64,000 nucleotides of DNA from Globodera rostochiensis (GCA_018350325.1 JAEVLN010000011.1:3034449-3098448), one strand, 5' to 3'. Positions 26,643 to 39,589 are shown, counted from the stretch's first letter. Notes: generated from the letters alone by a model not told the origin. Made by a program: numbers and translations.

Positions 26643-27513
26643 GATTCTTCGGATGGGATGAGATCATTTTTGTCTTGTCGTGATTCAGTGAAATGAGAGG
26701 AGCCCGAACATTACGATCATTTGAATTGGTTAAAGCCGGCGGCCCATGGGAAACAGCAGCCGAAAACGGTTGACACTCTTTTTAGACGGAGACGGACTCT
26801 GTTCTGCCAATGGACCGTCGAATTGGCCCGCGTATTTTCTCCAAGCCCAGTGGCAATTTTCGTGCCCAATGCAACGGGCAAAAAGTCGTTTTCGTCGTCG
26901 GATGCTCCGTCAAAGTCCCTCGGGGCGCCTCCGTCCAACTCGACCTCGTCGATCAGCAATGAATCAGACTTCTTGACAGCCGAAGAAGCTGACAATCGGA
27001 GGGGGGGGGGGAGCCGTTTGGTCGGCATTTGGTCTCCCACCTGTTTTGCCGATGCCGTCCGTCCTTCCGCTGCCGCCTCTCACTTTCTGTTCTCTCCTCC
27101 CGCAGGGCACTCCAACCGACAAAAGTTTCGAAGCGGCTTCGCCGACTGGAAAATCCTCAGATACGTTTTCGCCATCGTCTAATGAAAACAGAGTTTGTGG
27201 GCAATCTGATGGGCGGGGTGTTGAACATTGGCGGGTTACCCAAAGGAACAATTTTGGCCCTCAACCGAAAAAAGGGATTCTTTTTGGGCGACCTAATTGG
27301 AAATGCGCCCACTCATTGTGTTCTGTTTTATCGGCAGAAACGATTCTTTCACACAAACCAAAAGAAAACCAAAAGAAATCAAACCAAATCGGCTATCCGA
27401 GCGGACGCTGCCCATCATTGCCGACGGGGAAAGGATGGCTTAGGCGATTGAGTGGGAATTATACGAACAAAAAAATTGTGAAAGGACAAAGGCATCAAAA
27501 CCTCGCGGATTAA
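26643..27513 (+). CDS. Possible Ser-rich uncharacterised gene, structure unresolved
   Basis: Three plus-strand stretches look protein-like but do not chain with certainty. A segment around 26880-26990 encodes a serine-rich run (SFSSSDAPSKSLGAPP and TSSISNESDFLTAEEADN). A strong polypyrimidine acceptor, TCTCCTCCCGCAG near 27095-27107, opens GTPTDKSFEAASPTGKSS, which could run to a stop at 27513. An alternative reading uses MRGARTLRSFEL at 26694. An 11-bp G run at 27000 sits between the stretches and may carry a length error that hides the frame. The complementary minus frame is also open and acidic near 26720-27040. I recognise no family. Confidence 0.3.
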
Positions 27514-27597
27514 AATTCAAAACATTTTTTGTTCAAGAATATTTATTTATGTCCTTAGACGGCCTTCGCCCCCCCCCCCCACCGATTTGTCTGTCTT

Positions 27598-30284
27598 TTA
27601 CTTCTTCCCTTCAAAACGACTCTTCAACGGTTGCCAGTCCTCGTGGTATTTCTCATCCACAAATTCCTCGTTGGCCCAGTCGGTGACCACCAAACTCAGC
27701 GAACTCTCGAACATAAATGCCTGGAAGACGTCTTTCATTGGCACTCCCTCTCCCCAATCGATTTGTCCACCATTGTGCCGTCAGCAATTCGTCCTGGCCC
27801 CAGCGCCTCTGACGACGCCTTCTCGAAACATGCCGCGTCCGGCCCGTGTGGCGTCATCATCGGGTGGAGACTTCCACCGCCCGGAAGGAATCCGCCCTCC
27901 TTCGCCTCGTAGCGGCCAACGATGAGACCCATGAACTCGCTCATGCAATTGCCTACAATTTGAAGGTGGACGACACAATCTGAAAGAACCCGCAAACGGT
28001 GGTAATACGGCGGACGGAAAGTGCGTTCGGCGACGGACCAACGCGGGGGGAAAATCACAAAATCGGCGAGTGCCACGCCCTTACGAAGGCCGGGGACGGT
28101 CAGCACAGTGAAAATGCTCGGGTCCTGTCACAAAAGTCGGAATCAGCGCTCGGACGGTTGTTCAGAGAACTCGAAAAGCAACGGGCCGTTCGACAGCTCC
28201 TACCCCCAGGGACAGTCCCCCCCCCCCCCAGGGACAGCTTCCCCCCCCCCCCCAGGAACAGCTTCCCCCCCTCCCCGGGACAGCTTTCCCCCCCCCCCCC
28301 CCAGGGAACAGCTTCCCCCCCTCCCAGGGACAGCTTCCCCCCCCCCCCAGGACAGCTCCCTCCCCCCCCCCAGGGACAGCTCCCTCCCCCCCCCCCCCAG
28401 GGACAGCTTCCCCCCCCCAGGGACAGCTCCCTCCCCCCCCCCCCCAGGGACAGCTTCCCCCCCCCCCAGAACAGCTTCCCCCCCTCCCAGGGACAGCTTC
28501 CCCCCCCCCCCAGGAACAGCTTCCCCCCTCCCAGGGACAGCTTCCCCCCCCCCCCCCCAGGGACAGCTCCCTCCCCCCCCCCCAGGACAGCTCCCTCCCC
28601 CCCCCCCAGGGACAGCTTCCCCCCCCCCCCCAGGGACAGCTTCCCCCCCCCCCCCAGGAACAGCTTCCCCCCCTCCCAGGGACAGCTTCCCCCCCCCCCC
28701 AGGGCAGCTCCCTCCCCCCCCCCAGGGACAGCTCCCTCCCCCCCCCCCCAGGGACAGCTTCCCCCCCCCCCAGGGACAGCTCCCTCCCCCCCCCCCAGGG
28801 ACAGCTTCCCCCCCCCCAGGAAAGCTTCCCCCCCTCCCAGGGACAGCTTCCCCCCCCCCCCAGGGACAGCTCCCTCCCCCCCCCCCCAGGGACAGCTCCC
28901 TCCCCCCCCCAGGGACAGCTTCCCCCCCCCCCCAGGGACACTCCCTCCCCCCCCCCCAGGGACAGCTTCCCCCCCGCAACACTTACAGAATGGTCAAACG
29001 ATACGCTGTTGACGCACATAAAATGGCGCAAATCGAATTTAAAGGGGAAATAATTGCCTCGCCACGCGACGACGTCGAAAGGCGAATGGTTCTAGGGGTA
29101 AGGGGCAGGGGGTTCAGCCGTTAACGTTCTTTTGGCTACAGAAACTGCCCGAAAGACCTGTTCTGCGACGAACAGAACGCCCTGGAATTTGCGATGCATT
29201 TTATTTGTAAATTATATTTGGTAATTTTTAATTATTTGCGATTTTCCTACCTGAAACTTGTTGACTATGCTAAATTGGCCGTCTCTCTCCTCAAACCAGG
29301 CGGTCGGAATGCGAAAACAGTGCGAATTGGCCAATCCGTTGGCTCCAATTGGGCCCAAATCGGGCAGACGGAAATGTTCCCCAAATACCTGACAAATGAG
29401 AGAAGTGCCAAGTTGAAAGAAAGGCGTAAGAAGAAAGCATAACCTCGAGAATGTAGCCGCGGGAAGGCTCGGAGACGTCGACGGAGAAGCGAATCCCCTG
29501 GGGGACAACGACGATTCTGCCAATTGGTGGGAGGGATGAATTGTGCATTTGGACACGAAATTACTCCTGGGGCTCCACGTCAAGTCGGCCCAGTTCGGTG
29601 ACTAAGTGAAGTGTGCCCTGCTGTGGCACTGAATGGAAGGAATTCGAAGAATGAATGCAATTTGACGGAATTGCCCTCCGCCCCTCCAAATGTTGTCTCA
29701 CCGATCAGAAAGTCCCCGTCCGAATTGCAAATCGCTTTTTGGCCCATCTTCGCGTTGCAAGCGTAAAGATGAATGGCCAAACCATCGCGAATTGTCGGAT
29801 GTCCGGCCCCACAAACGGTGTAAAGGCTCTGGATGTTTTGGGGCTTGGGGCATTAAATTAAGGGGAAGGGACCGACTTGCACAAAGTCTACCGGAGCGGC
29901 ACCATCCCTCTCCACGGACTTTGGCATTGGACGCGGTTTCCATCGAATTTGGTTCGGGTTAGGGTTAAATTGGGCAAAATCGTTGGTGAAACTTGAAAAG
30001 CGTCAAAAGGAAAACGAAAGAATGGCCCGACCCAACCATCCATTGCCCTCCAATCGCCGGAAGGGCTTGTGAAGGACGGAGGGACGCACGCGGTACAGCC
30101 ACGTCCGACGATTGGAACAACGCGGGGCAGTGAACGCGGTACCGGAGAGCTGTTCGGCATAAAGACCGTAAGGGCACTTTTGGGGGTTGTTCTGCACGGG
30201 CGGAAGGGCGTCGGGAAAGTCGACATGGGCACTGGAGTGCTCGAGACCGACGAGGTAAGGCTGTGCCTGAAACCCCGCGGGCAT
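27598..30284 (-). CDS. hgo-1: Homogentisate 1,2-dioxygenase
   Basis: HGD opens the ring of homogentisate to maleylacetoacetate in tyrosine and phenylalanine breakdown, using one Fe(II). Eleven minus-strand exons close in phase: 30284-30037, 29991-29877, 29828-29702, 29628-29565, 29516-29444, 29388-29251, 29181-29158, 29091-28987, 28124-27998, 27952-27771 and 27720-27598. They give 441 residues (human 445). Blocks include [35 protein letters not shown] and [20 protein letters not shown]. The iron ligands lie in [10 protein letters not shown] (His, Glu) and [16 protein letters not shown] (His). One exon is only 24 nt. The 862-bp intron 28125-28986 is filled by a C/G minisatellite. The start codon is the first plausible ATG, and an upstream exon is possible. 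Confidence 0.95.
28195..28978. repeat. C-rich minisatellite inside an HGD intron
   Basis: About 40 tandem copies of a unit of roughly 18-24 bp, made of AGGGACAGCTYCC followed by a run of 6-15 C, fill almost the entire intron. On the transcribed HGD sense (minus) strand these are G runs separated by GGAAGCTGTCCC. GGGACAGCTTCCC includes the near-palindrome GGGA/AGCT/TCCC. Unit length varies mainly in the C run. Long proline/serine reading frames here are an artefact of the repeat. Confidence 0.9.
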
Positions 30285-30299
30285 TCCGGCAATGCATAG

Positions 30300-33200
30300 G
30301 AAAGGAATACTTAGAAAATAGTCAAAACCTTGTCGGACATCTTCAAGATTCAGAGGGTGAACAAACCAAACAAATGGGAAATTTCGCAAGTGGCGAGGAG
30401 GGAGAGACAATCGAATCAGCGGTATATTATAGATGATAATGCAACCAAATAATTCAATTTTTTGTCGTTGAAATCGGAAAAACATTTACACTGAGCGGGC
30501 GGGGGGGGGGGGGGGAGGCGATCGATGGGCGGGGGAGTCCGAATGGACGATCGAACCCATCCCCCCCCCCCCAGATGGAATTGGTTCGTCTTATTAAAGC
30601 TTCGTGATCATATCACTCACCGATCACTGGATGGTTTCCCTCAAAACGATGTCCTCTCATTGTCTGAGCCAAATGACCGTTCTGTGGGTGCCTTTTCCTC
30701 TCCTCCTTCCATCTGCGTCATTGAAAAAGGCCTGAAATATTTGTCTTGTCGAGGATGGATGCCATTGGAGCGGGAAAAGCATTGCCCCCCCCCCCCCCAA
30801 ATTTCGCATTTGCCTTTCCCCCCCCCCCTCTCTCTCTCAACTTGTCCCCTTCCCCCCCCCCCTCAATTTGCTTATCGATTCTCGACTCCCGCCCACCGCG
30901 ACCGCGGGAAAGGGCACTTTCTTTGCTTATTCTTCGTCTTCTGGTCGACGGCCCCCTCCCCCTCCAAAATCAAATTATCCGTCGGTGGAAGCAAATTTAA
31001 GCGAGTGGAAACGAAATGTAACGAATGAATGCCGTAAAAGGGAAAGGGAACTTCAAATCGAACAACGGCCTAAACAAAAACCCGATAAGGCCATTGTCAG
31101 CTAATCTTTTCGGATTTGGCCTCAGTTTGTGTTAAAGTGTTTTTTGAGGTGCTTAAACTATTCAATAAATTGTTTTATCATTTCTCATTAAGTGGTTTTT
31201 CCGTTTAACAAAGTTAATTTTAAAAAATTGAGGTTTATGCGATTAATAAAAGCTTATCTGCTAATGTAAAGTAATTAAACACTTTTCGACATTTTATTTG
31301 ATCTTCGGGCGGTGTTTGTTCAATTCGACCACGTTCGGGTCGAAAGCGCTAATCTGATCACAAATTTGCATTTCACCATTCCGATGTTTCTTTTTTGGCA
31401 TTCTTTCAAAAGCCCTCACATTTCAAAATGCCGCACATTCACCTGACATAATGCCATCCAGCCCCCAGGGATATATTCTTGAGTAATTCGTTCTTCGAGA
31501 GCGCATAAACCAAAGACCAAACTCAAAAAATGGAATTTTTGAGCTTTGTGATTCCCCCCCCCCTCTGTCATTCATTCCTTTGCCTTACAAATTAGTCATT
31601 TCCGCCCCCTCAAATTGTTCACATCTTTCTCAACCCCTCCCCCCCCCCCCAAAATTGCTTTTGTCCTCTTTTTACTTTCCTCCCCTTTTTTTTGTCGAGA
31701 CGCCTCCCCCAACCCTCCGATCGACCACAACTTTTCCTTTGCCCCCCCCATTCATTTCTTTTTTAATTTACTGTAATATATGGCGAAGCAAACCATCAGC
31801 ACCAAACCATTTATACCAGCAGCGCAACTTTTGCCATTCGTTCAACAAAGGCCCCCCCCCACACAAAAAAAGTCATAATTCCCCCCCCCCCCCCCATTAT
31901 TCTCTCCACTTATACAAATGCTTAAGTTGTTCTGTTTGCACTCGCATTGCGCACACACCGAAGAAAGTCGGATGAATGAATGAATCTTTTTCTCGACATT
32001 CTTTCCGATCGAAAGGGTCCGGAAATTTTGTTACACACACAGACACAGCACACAAAATATGTAAGATGTATGGACGGACGAGCATTGGCTCAAGAGTGCG
32101 CACATTGTCTACATCAAAACAAAATATTTGTTTATTAGCCAATTAAAAAAATCGATTTTATATTTCATACCTATTTCCTATTGCGCGTTCAATTTTTGCC
32201 ATTTTTTCGAGATTTTTAACTAAAAATCCACACCCTAGTTATGTATGTATGAATGGACCCAATGGCGCTACGCTAAGTTAACAAAACGAGCCCCAGCCGA
32301 TTCTATCCCAAATATCCAAAACCTGATTGGGCAAGTGCAGAAGAGAGGCGCTGGAGGGGAGGGGGGACGGGACGATAGTGTAATTTGGTGGAGGGAGATG
32401 AGGGGGAGGGGGCGGCCTCTTCATTCCGTTCGCTTTGTTGTTTTGCTGCTGCCCTATCATGCAGTGTCTCTGTCGGATGCTTTGATTCGTCGTCCCTTTA
32501 TTTAATACCCAATCTCTTCCTCTTCACATTCGTTGTCCCCCCCTCCCCTCCCCCCCCCCCTCCCCCTCCCCCCCCCCCCTCCCCCCCCCTCCCTCCCCCC
32601 CCCCCCCTCCCCCTCCCCCCCCCCCCTCCCCCCCCCTCCCCTCCCCCCCCCCCTCCCCCCCCCTCCCCCCCCCTCCCCTCCCCCCCCCCTCCCCCTCTTT
32701 CCTTTCTGAAAGGAACAACACATAGCCGCGGGCGGTTCAACAACGCGCACGTTTTTCCCTCCCTTAGGGCCATCCGCCGCCCATCTTTTATGTTCTCATA
32801 CCCAAGCACATGGAATTGTTGAGAATTCTTTGCAATTCATTCGTTCCTTTCAACTTTCCATAGAAATTAGTCCTCTTTAACTTTTCCATTTTACGTTCGA
32901 GTTTATGCAATTTTATTTATTTTTTTAATTTTCGTTGATGCAAAATTTGCCGGAAACTTTCCGTTCGTTCGTTCTCTTCCATTTTATTTTTTGCGCATTC
33001 CCTTTGAACTGCGAAGGCGGAAAAACGGACGACGGATAAAGAGGCTTTACCCGCCGATGAATTTGTTCGATCTCCGCCGCTTCTCTTTTCGTTTGCACTT
33101 TTTGATTATGCTAAAAGCGAAGGAAAAGCATTTAATTGAACGCGACAAATGACACTCTCTCGCCCCGCCGCGCTATTCTTTTATTTCTGATTTGGTGATT

Positions 33201-33449
33201 CTACGCTTATTTTTAAATGTCTTGGATTTATCGTCATGAATTGCGCTTTATTCCCCTCCCCCTGGTTAATGAATCAATTACCTAATCTTTTAGACTTCTA
33301 GTCTATTTCTTTTTATTGTCACATCTGTCCCGTCCGCCCGCCCTCACCCTGCACTAACTGACAAAGGTAAATTTTCTTGCAGGATTTAAAAAAAAAATTT
33401 TTTTGTTTCAGTTCCCACTAGCCCTCCTAACCCTTTCCCCAAAAATCGG
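30300..33449. other. Gene-poor C-rich intergenic region upstream of the furin-like gene
   Basis: About 3.1 kb with many C runs of 8-15 and CT-rich tracts. A G run lies at about 30500-30515. There is a dense (C)nT array at 32538-32698. I find no supported gene; the proline-rich reading frames follow from the C runs. The promoter and 5' UTR of the furin-like gene should be in the right part. Confidence 0.5.
32538..32698. repeat. Poly-C microsatellite interrupted by single T
   Basis: Bases here are almost only C with single T at intervals of 4-15, about 160 bp in total. The complementary strand would be a strong G-quadruplex former. Confidence 0.85.
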
Positions 33450-36400
33450 ATGTGGAGGTGGCAATGCAACGCAAGGAGCGGTAGCGGCAGGGAATTGAGA
33501 CTTCGTCTGTTCCCGACAAATTTGGCGAGAGCGCCTCCGCTTTTGGCGTCGGCACTGCCACTGTTCCTTTTACTGCAGCTTTTGGCTCAGAATGTTTCTG
33601 CTATTGCTCATGATTCGCTTTATTGTGAAACGGATAAAACGGGCCGACATAACTGCGCAGAGCCTTCACATTACATATTGAAGTTGGCCGGTCGAGATGA
33701 CCATCTTGCTAATCGATATGCGGATGAACATGGAATGGCTGTTAGGGTCGGTCCTTTTAATGTTTTTAAGTCGTTTTGCTAATCAAAAAAGGGATAATTT
33801 GGTTGCTCATTTACAGGGGGAGCCCTTCTTGGATTCGCATTATTTCATTTACCCAAAATCGGGTGGTGAGCTTCGGAGGCGGAAGCGTTCCCTCGATCAG
33901 CTTGTTGACCGTGAAGGTGTGGAAGACCTGATTCTTGACAGGCCAAAGAGGAGGGTTAAGCGTGATTATATCTCTGGTCAACAGTTTGTTGGCCCTCAGT
34001 CCGATGTAGGAGTAAGGATACGGCGTCAGACAACGTTTGAAAGACGCGAAGTGCCGAAGTTGCCGTTTCATGACCCCCTTTATCAGGATCAGTGGTACTT
34101 GGTAAGTTTCGATTTACTGCTTCGAAGCTTGGTTTTGGTTTTGTTTCCAGGTTGGACGCGCAGTCGGAAACTTTGATATGAATGTGCGCGAGGCGTGGCT
34201 TATGGGATACGCGGGACGTAATGTTTCGATTTCCATTCTGGATGACGGGATCCAGAGAGACCATCCCGACTTGGTACCGAATTACGACCCGTCGGCCAGC
34301 ACCGACATCAACGACCACGACTCCGATCCGACACCTCAGAACAACGGGGATAACAAGTTGAAATTTCAGAAAATATTCTGAAAAAAACGTAGAAACAAAT
34401 TTTTGCATAGTTCATTTTACTCATTCAGACATGGGACTCGATGTGCGGGAGAAGTTGCTGCAGTTGCGGGAAATAATGTCTGTGGAGTTGGAGTTGCGTT
34501 TTTGGCGAAAATTGGTGGAGTTCGAATGTTGGACGGCCCCGTGAGCGACAGCGTTGAAGCAGCTTCGCTCAATCTGAACCAACAACACATCGACATTTAC
34601 TCGGCCAGTTGGGGCCCTGAGGATGATGGAAAAACTTTCGATGGGCCGGGCAATTTGGCGCAGGAAGCGTTCTATCGGGGAATCAAAGCCGGGAGAGGCG
34701 GTCGTGGCAACATTTTCGTGTGGGCGAGTGGAAACGGCGGGTCAAGGTACGCAAAAATTATTATCGGCGCTTTTGTTAATTGCTTTCTCAAGGCAGGATA
34801 GCTGCTCGGCGGACGGTTACACAACCTCCATTTACACATTGAGCATTAGTTCTGCGACATATGACAATCACAGACCTTGGTACTTGGAGGAGTGTCCTTC
34901 AACCATTGCTACCACTTACTCCAGTGCGAACATTAATCAACCGGCCATTGTAAGCTCCTCAGTTTGCCGGTAAATCATAATCGGTCATTTCAAGGTTACT
35001 GTCGATGTGCCAAGTGGCTGCACCAAAATGCACACGGGGACCAGTGCGAGTGCGCCGCTTGCTGCCGGAATAATTGCACTGGCACTGGAAGCGAAGTGCT
35101 TTTTGTGTTGTGTTTCAACTTGTCATTTGTTTCGACATTTAGTCCTTCCTTGACTTGGCGTGACACTCAACACATTGTGCTGAGAACTGCGAATCCGAAT
35201 CCGTTGCTGAACAATGCCGGGTGGTCTTTAAACGGGGTTGGTCGACGGATCAGCAATAAGTTTGGCTATGGGCTGATGGATGCCGGTGCTTTGGTCAAGT
35301 TGGCTAGAGTGTGGAAAAGCGTGCCGGAACAACACATGTGCACCTATGAGTACTCTCTGGATGCCCCGAGGTTGCAATTGGTTATTAATAAGATAAATGC
35401 CTTCGTCTTTTAGGCCTAGGCCCATTCAGGGCCGGTTCGCTCTGAATTTCACGCTGGAAGTGAGCGGATGTCTGCAGGGAACGCCCGTTTTGTATTTGGA
35501 GCATGTGCAAGTGATCACCACCATTCGTTTTGGGAAGCGAGGCGACTTGAAATTGACTTTGTTTTCGCCGATGGGCACGCGTTCGGTCTTGCTGCCACCG
35601 CGTCCGCAAGTCCGTTATCTTTTGCACATTCAAGCAATTAAAACGTTTAGGATTTCAATCAAAATGGCTTCCACAAATGGCCGTTCCTTACTGTGCAGGT
35701 TTTAGATTTTGTTTTTGGAAATGTTCATTAATTTCTATTTTGCAATTTTCAGATGTGGGGAGAGGATCCTCGTGGCGTTTGGACTCTAATGGTGGAGTCA
35801 ATTTCCAATAATCCAAACATTGGAGGTATTTGTCGCTCCTCTCTCATTTAATCATTTGCATATAATTGTTTCGCAGGGATGTTCAGTGATTGGGCACTTT
35901 TACTGTACGGGACTGAGGAGCCCGCCCAGCCCAGCGACCAGCGATACAGTCCCTACGCTCCATCGGCCTTCCGCCGTCCGGGGATTGGGCAGGCACTCAC
36001 TTCCCAGGTAGGCTTCCGTCGGCGTGGTGGTGGCTCCGCACCACAATTCCAAAAGCTGAGAAAAGGAGATGGTGGTTCTGGCACTCAATTCTCGTCAAGC
36101 ACCGTTTTTGGGGACATCATTAGGCAGCTGAGTAGATTGATGAACAGACGGAATTAAAGGGGGGGGGGAATTCAGTCCACCAAAGCCCAACACCGCTATT
36201 TGTTACGCCCTCCAATTCAAACAAACCACACACTTCTTACCACTATCACAGCACTTTAACCCCATCCAGTTTGTTTACCCTTTCTTTTCCCTTCCAAATA
36301 TCTTTGGCCTTCCTTCACTTACCTACTTATTGCACAATTTACTTGATTATAAACCAACCATTCTCAAGATTATCCACAAATCCGCTCGAAAGGAGAAAGA

Positions 36401-39400
36401 AAATTTAACCAAAACAAAATTGGGCTTAGTTTGGGTGACTTTTCCCGAAAAGCTTTTATCCGCTCTGCAGATCTTCCTCTCTGGGCTGATCGTCGCCCTG
36501 CAGGTGTTTGCCCTTGTGTTTGTGCTGCTTATCGCTGTGTATGCTTGTGTGAAGTTGGGTATTCGCCAGAAAAGGAAGAAGAGAGGGGCCCGGGGCAAAA
36601 TTGACGGGAGCCGTAGAGAAAGTTCTTCAACGACGTCCAACCAAATTTACCCTAAACCCGTTTGAACTCGCACTTTCCCAATGCGCATAACCTACGCGTA
36701 CCATACAATCACTCGAAGGACTAGGACCCGCCTGGACTTGCATTACTCGTCCAAATCCGTCTTTTTGAGCTTTTCCCGCTTTTTACTTAACCAACATTCA
36801 TTGAACTGCTAACTTTGTTATTCCTTATTCTTTTCTGTTGCTGCCCTCCCCTAATTGTGTGTATCCTTTGTTAGCTGCCATAAAACTTGTTTGCTATGTG
36901 ATAGGAAGCTCATCGTTAGCACATTAAATCAAAATCCATGCACAATGCACCGGGAAGAGGCCGTAAAATTTATTGCAAATCTGCTCAAAAAGGACGCCCA
37001 ATTTTCTGAAATTTATATCATTTTCTTAATATACATAAAGTTAATTTTCATAATTTTTAGCATTTACTGTTACAGAATTGTCAAAAAAGAACAAACGATC
37101 CCCCTCATTAACCAGCTATTTTGGAAAAAGGCGATTCTGATATGTTTAGAACAGGGATGCCGTACCTTCGGTATTTACCTTGTTTGGGTTTTTTGAAAGG
37201 CCTATGAAGTATTTCTGAAGGGAAAAAACGAACACCAAAAAGGCAGAAATATAACTTTTGAACTGGTTCTTTGCTTATTGCATTAAATACCTAGAAAATT
37301 TATGCATTTAATCCCTGGTTTACACAGCTTGGCGGTACATTTTTATGCCAAAGATTAATCGCTTTTTCCAAAATATCAATTAATGCATTCCCCCACCCCT
37401 CCCCTCCCCCCCCCCGCACATCAAAAATAAAATAATGGATTTTTCTAAAGGGATTGAAAACTTTTGAGGCATCGTCACTGTGGGCCCGATTCACCAGTAT
37501 GCTTCGAAACCCGCTATAAGTGCAAAAATGTGTAGATAAAAAGTCATTCATACATATCTGGAGGACAAAAAGTTTATCCGAATTTTAAACCGTTTCATTT
37601 TAGGCAGAAAAGGAATTTTTCTTTCTCCGTTTTTTATCATATAAATTTGTTGCCTTTCCCATTCTTTTTCTACTTAAATGTTCACAATTATTAGTTAATC
37701 TCTAGACATTTTACTTACGCCTGCCTGCCTATTTACAAACTTTCTTTATGGGCCTAAATCCCATGGTTTTGACCGAATGGCCTCCAATTTTAACCAAATT
37801 AATTCCCTGGGTTCCTGTCCACGTGTGGCCCATTTCTTCGTATGTTTCCCCGTGCCTAGAAGGTTGTGATCTTTTTCGTTTATGTTTCTTGTATATAAAG
37901 CTGTTGTTAAAGCATTTCTTTTTCTATTTCCCGACCTCTTCCACATTTTGTGATGTTTAAAATTTTAATGTGAATTTTCGGTATAAATTTTAAATGATTT
38001 TTATTTTTGCACTTTTAAGAATTTACAAATAAAATACGTTGCTTTTGCTTATCAGTATTCAAATCGTCTTATTTTAAATAAACTAGTGTTGACGAGAATT
38101 GGGGACCGTAGTATTTTAGTACTTTGGGAGATTTGTCCTTTTTGGTCATTTTAAAATTCCAAAAATGAGAGAGGCTCGAATCCTCTCCCATTCATGCAGA
38201 ATGAAACGACGGTGGAAGAAGCGTCAACAATAAGATTCGGCACGTTGCAATCTGTCGGAGATTGCCATCCCGAGTGTTTGGGTTGTTCGGAACCTCGCTC
38301 ACAAAGCGCCTGCTTTTCGTGTCATCATTTCACCCTTACGCTTCGAAATCGAGCCGGATTTAAGTACAATTTTAATGTTTTATTAAAAACAATCGTAAGA
38401 CGAAAGCAGCTAAAATGGGTGGGGGTGAGGCGGGTGGGTGGGCGAAGAATGGACGACAAAAAGAAAAATGGCGGCGTTGTCCCTTTGTGAAAGAAAACGT
38501 CAATTCGTGCAAAAGAAATAAACTAACCCCGTAAGGGAAAATTGGTCTTCGGCTTTTGCAAAATAACAAAACCTGGCGATATGCGCGCTTTCTCAGATGC
38601 GTCGAGCATTGCGAAGAGGGATTTTACGCGGATGGGGACAAATGCAAGCGATGCGCCACCGACTGCGAAACTTGTTCGCAAGCCGAGCTCTGCGACAAGT
38701 GCCACGACGCCAAACTGCTCATTGACGTAAAACATTACGGCCATTTGGACCACGGTCGCTGTGTCGAGACTTGCCCGAGCGGCTTGGTCGCGGATTGTAA
38801 GAGAAACCCCCACCTTTGGCTTGGACTGAAGACTCGCACTTAAGACAGCCTCACAATCCAAGCTAAGTGCGTCCTCAAGAAGAATTCGTGCTCCGCCGGT
38901 TATTTCGAAAGTGCGCAAAGCGTTTGTTTGGAGTGCGACCATTCTTGCTCTACCTGTCATGGACCGGGTATTTATTCCCGTGCTCTCTGTTCATAATAAC
39001 ACTGCTTAAAAGGTCCGCTCCAATGCGACGAATGTGCACAAGACTTCGGAAACCGTACGATGGGTTATTGTCGCAAGTGCTGTTCTCCTGATCAACTGAC
39101 GCAGAAGGACTTGCATTGCGAAGACTGCTCCAAAAGTTTCGCCGCCGCCTCGAGGGACCTTTTGTCGCTGTCTTCTCTTGTCGGCAATTTTTTCACAATC
39201 GTCGGCCTCGTCCTTTTGGGGACGGTCCTTTACTATTTGTGTCGCCAATTGATTTGCTGCTGTGTGGGGAAAGGCCGCAATCGAAGCCCGTCCAATCTCG
39301 AGTGAGTAAGACTACCGGCGGTATTGGACGCAAGGCACCCTTTCACAAAAGGTATACGCCACTGACAACGATCGGAGACGACTTTGACAGTAACAATGTG

Positions 39401-39589
39401 AACGGGAAGCGAAATAAAGGCTTTGAATTGGTCGCCGATGAATCAGACTCGGACAGCGATAACACGGGGTCATTGGTGCTGGAAGGCGAAAACATTGTGT
39501 CAAAAGATGGAGTGGACATTGGGCCGAAAGAGAACATCGAAGCGGACAGTTCGTCGACTTCTTTAGTTGAGAAGGAATCGAGAAGCTGA
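33450..39589 (+). CDS. Furin-like proprotein convertase with three possible C-termini
   Basis: This secretory-pathway subtilisin-type protease cuts precursors after basic pairs. Common exons are 33450-33746, 33817-34101, 34151-34356, 34429-34746, 34793-34949, 34995-35095, 35143-35370, 35414-35609, 35651-35698, 35753-35825 and 35877-36007. A hydrophobic signal region and a prodomain ending RRVKRD precede the catalytic domain: Asp in [14 protein letters not shown], His in [11 protein letters not shown], oxyanion Asn in WASGNGG and Ser in [13 protein letters not shown]. The P domain follows. The end is then a read-through (stop 36157), an exon 36471-36665 encoding a membrane segment and basic tail, or exons 38200-38363, 38597-38796, 38845-38967, 39013-39301 and 39352-39589. 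These five encode furin-type Cys-rich repeats, a membrane segment, a YTPL sorting motif and an acidic DESDSDSD cluster. It resembles nematode KPC-1/BLI-4; the orthologue is not settled. Confidence 0.92.
36666..38199. other. Large intron or 3' UTR segment of the furin-like gene
   Basis: No exon is seen in these 1.5 kb. It separates the short membrane-tail exon from the Cys-rich exons. It contains one run of 9 C near 37410 and is otherwise AT-rich. Polyadenylation signals for shorter isoforms could lie here (AATAAA near 38026). Confidence 0.4.

Noticed and set aside
28000..29124. Reading frames above 250 residues on both strands rich in Pro/Ser or Gly
   Set aside because: They are translations of the C/AGGGACAGCT minisatellite, open in several frames on both strands, and overlap HGD coding exons at the edges.
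38165..38195. tRNA-like T-arm GAGAGGCTCGAATCCTCTC
   Set aside because: Only the T-arm-like hairpin is present. There is no matching acceptor, D-arm or anticodon arm upstream, and it ends at the splice acceptor for exon 38200.
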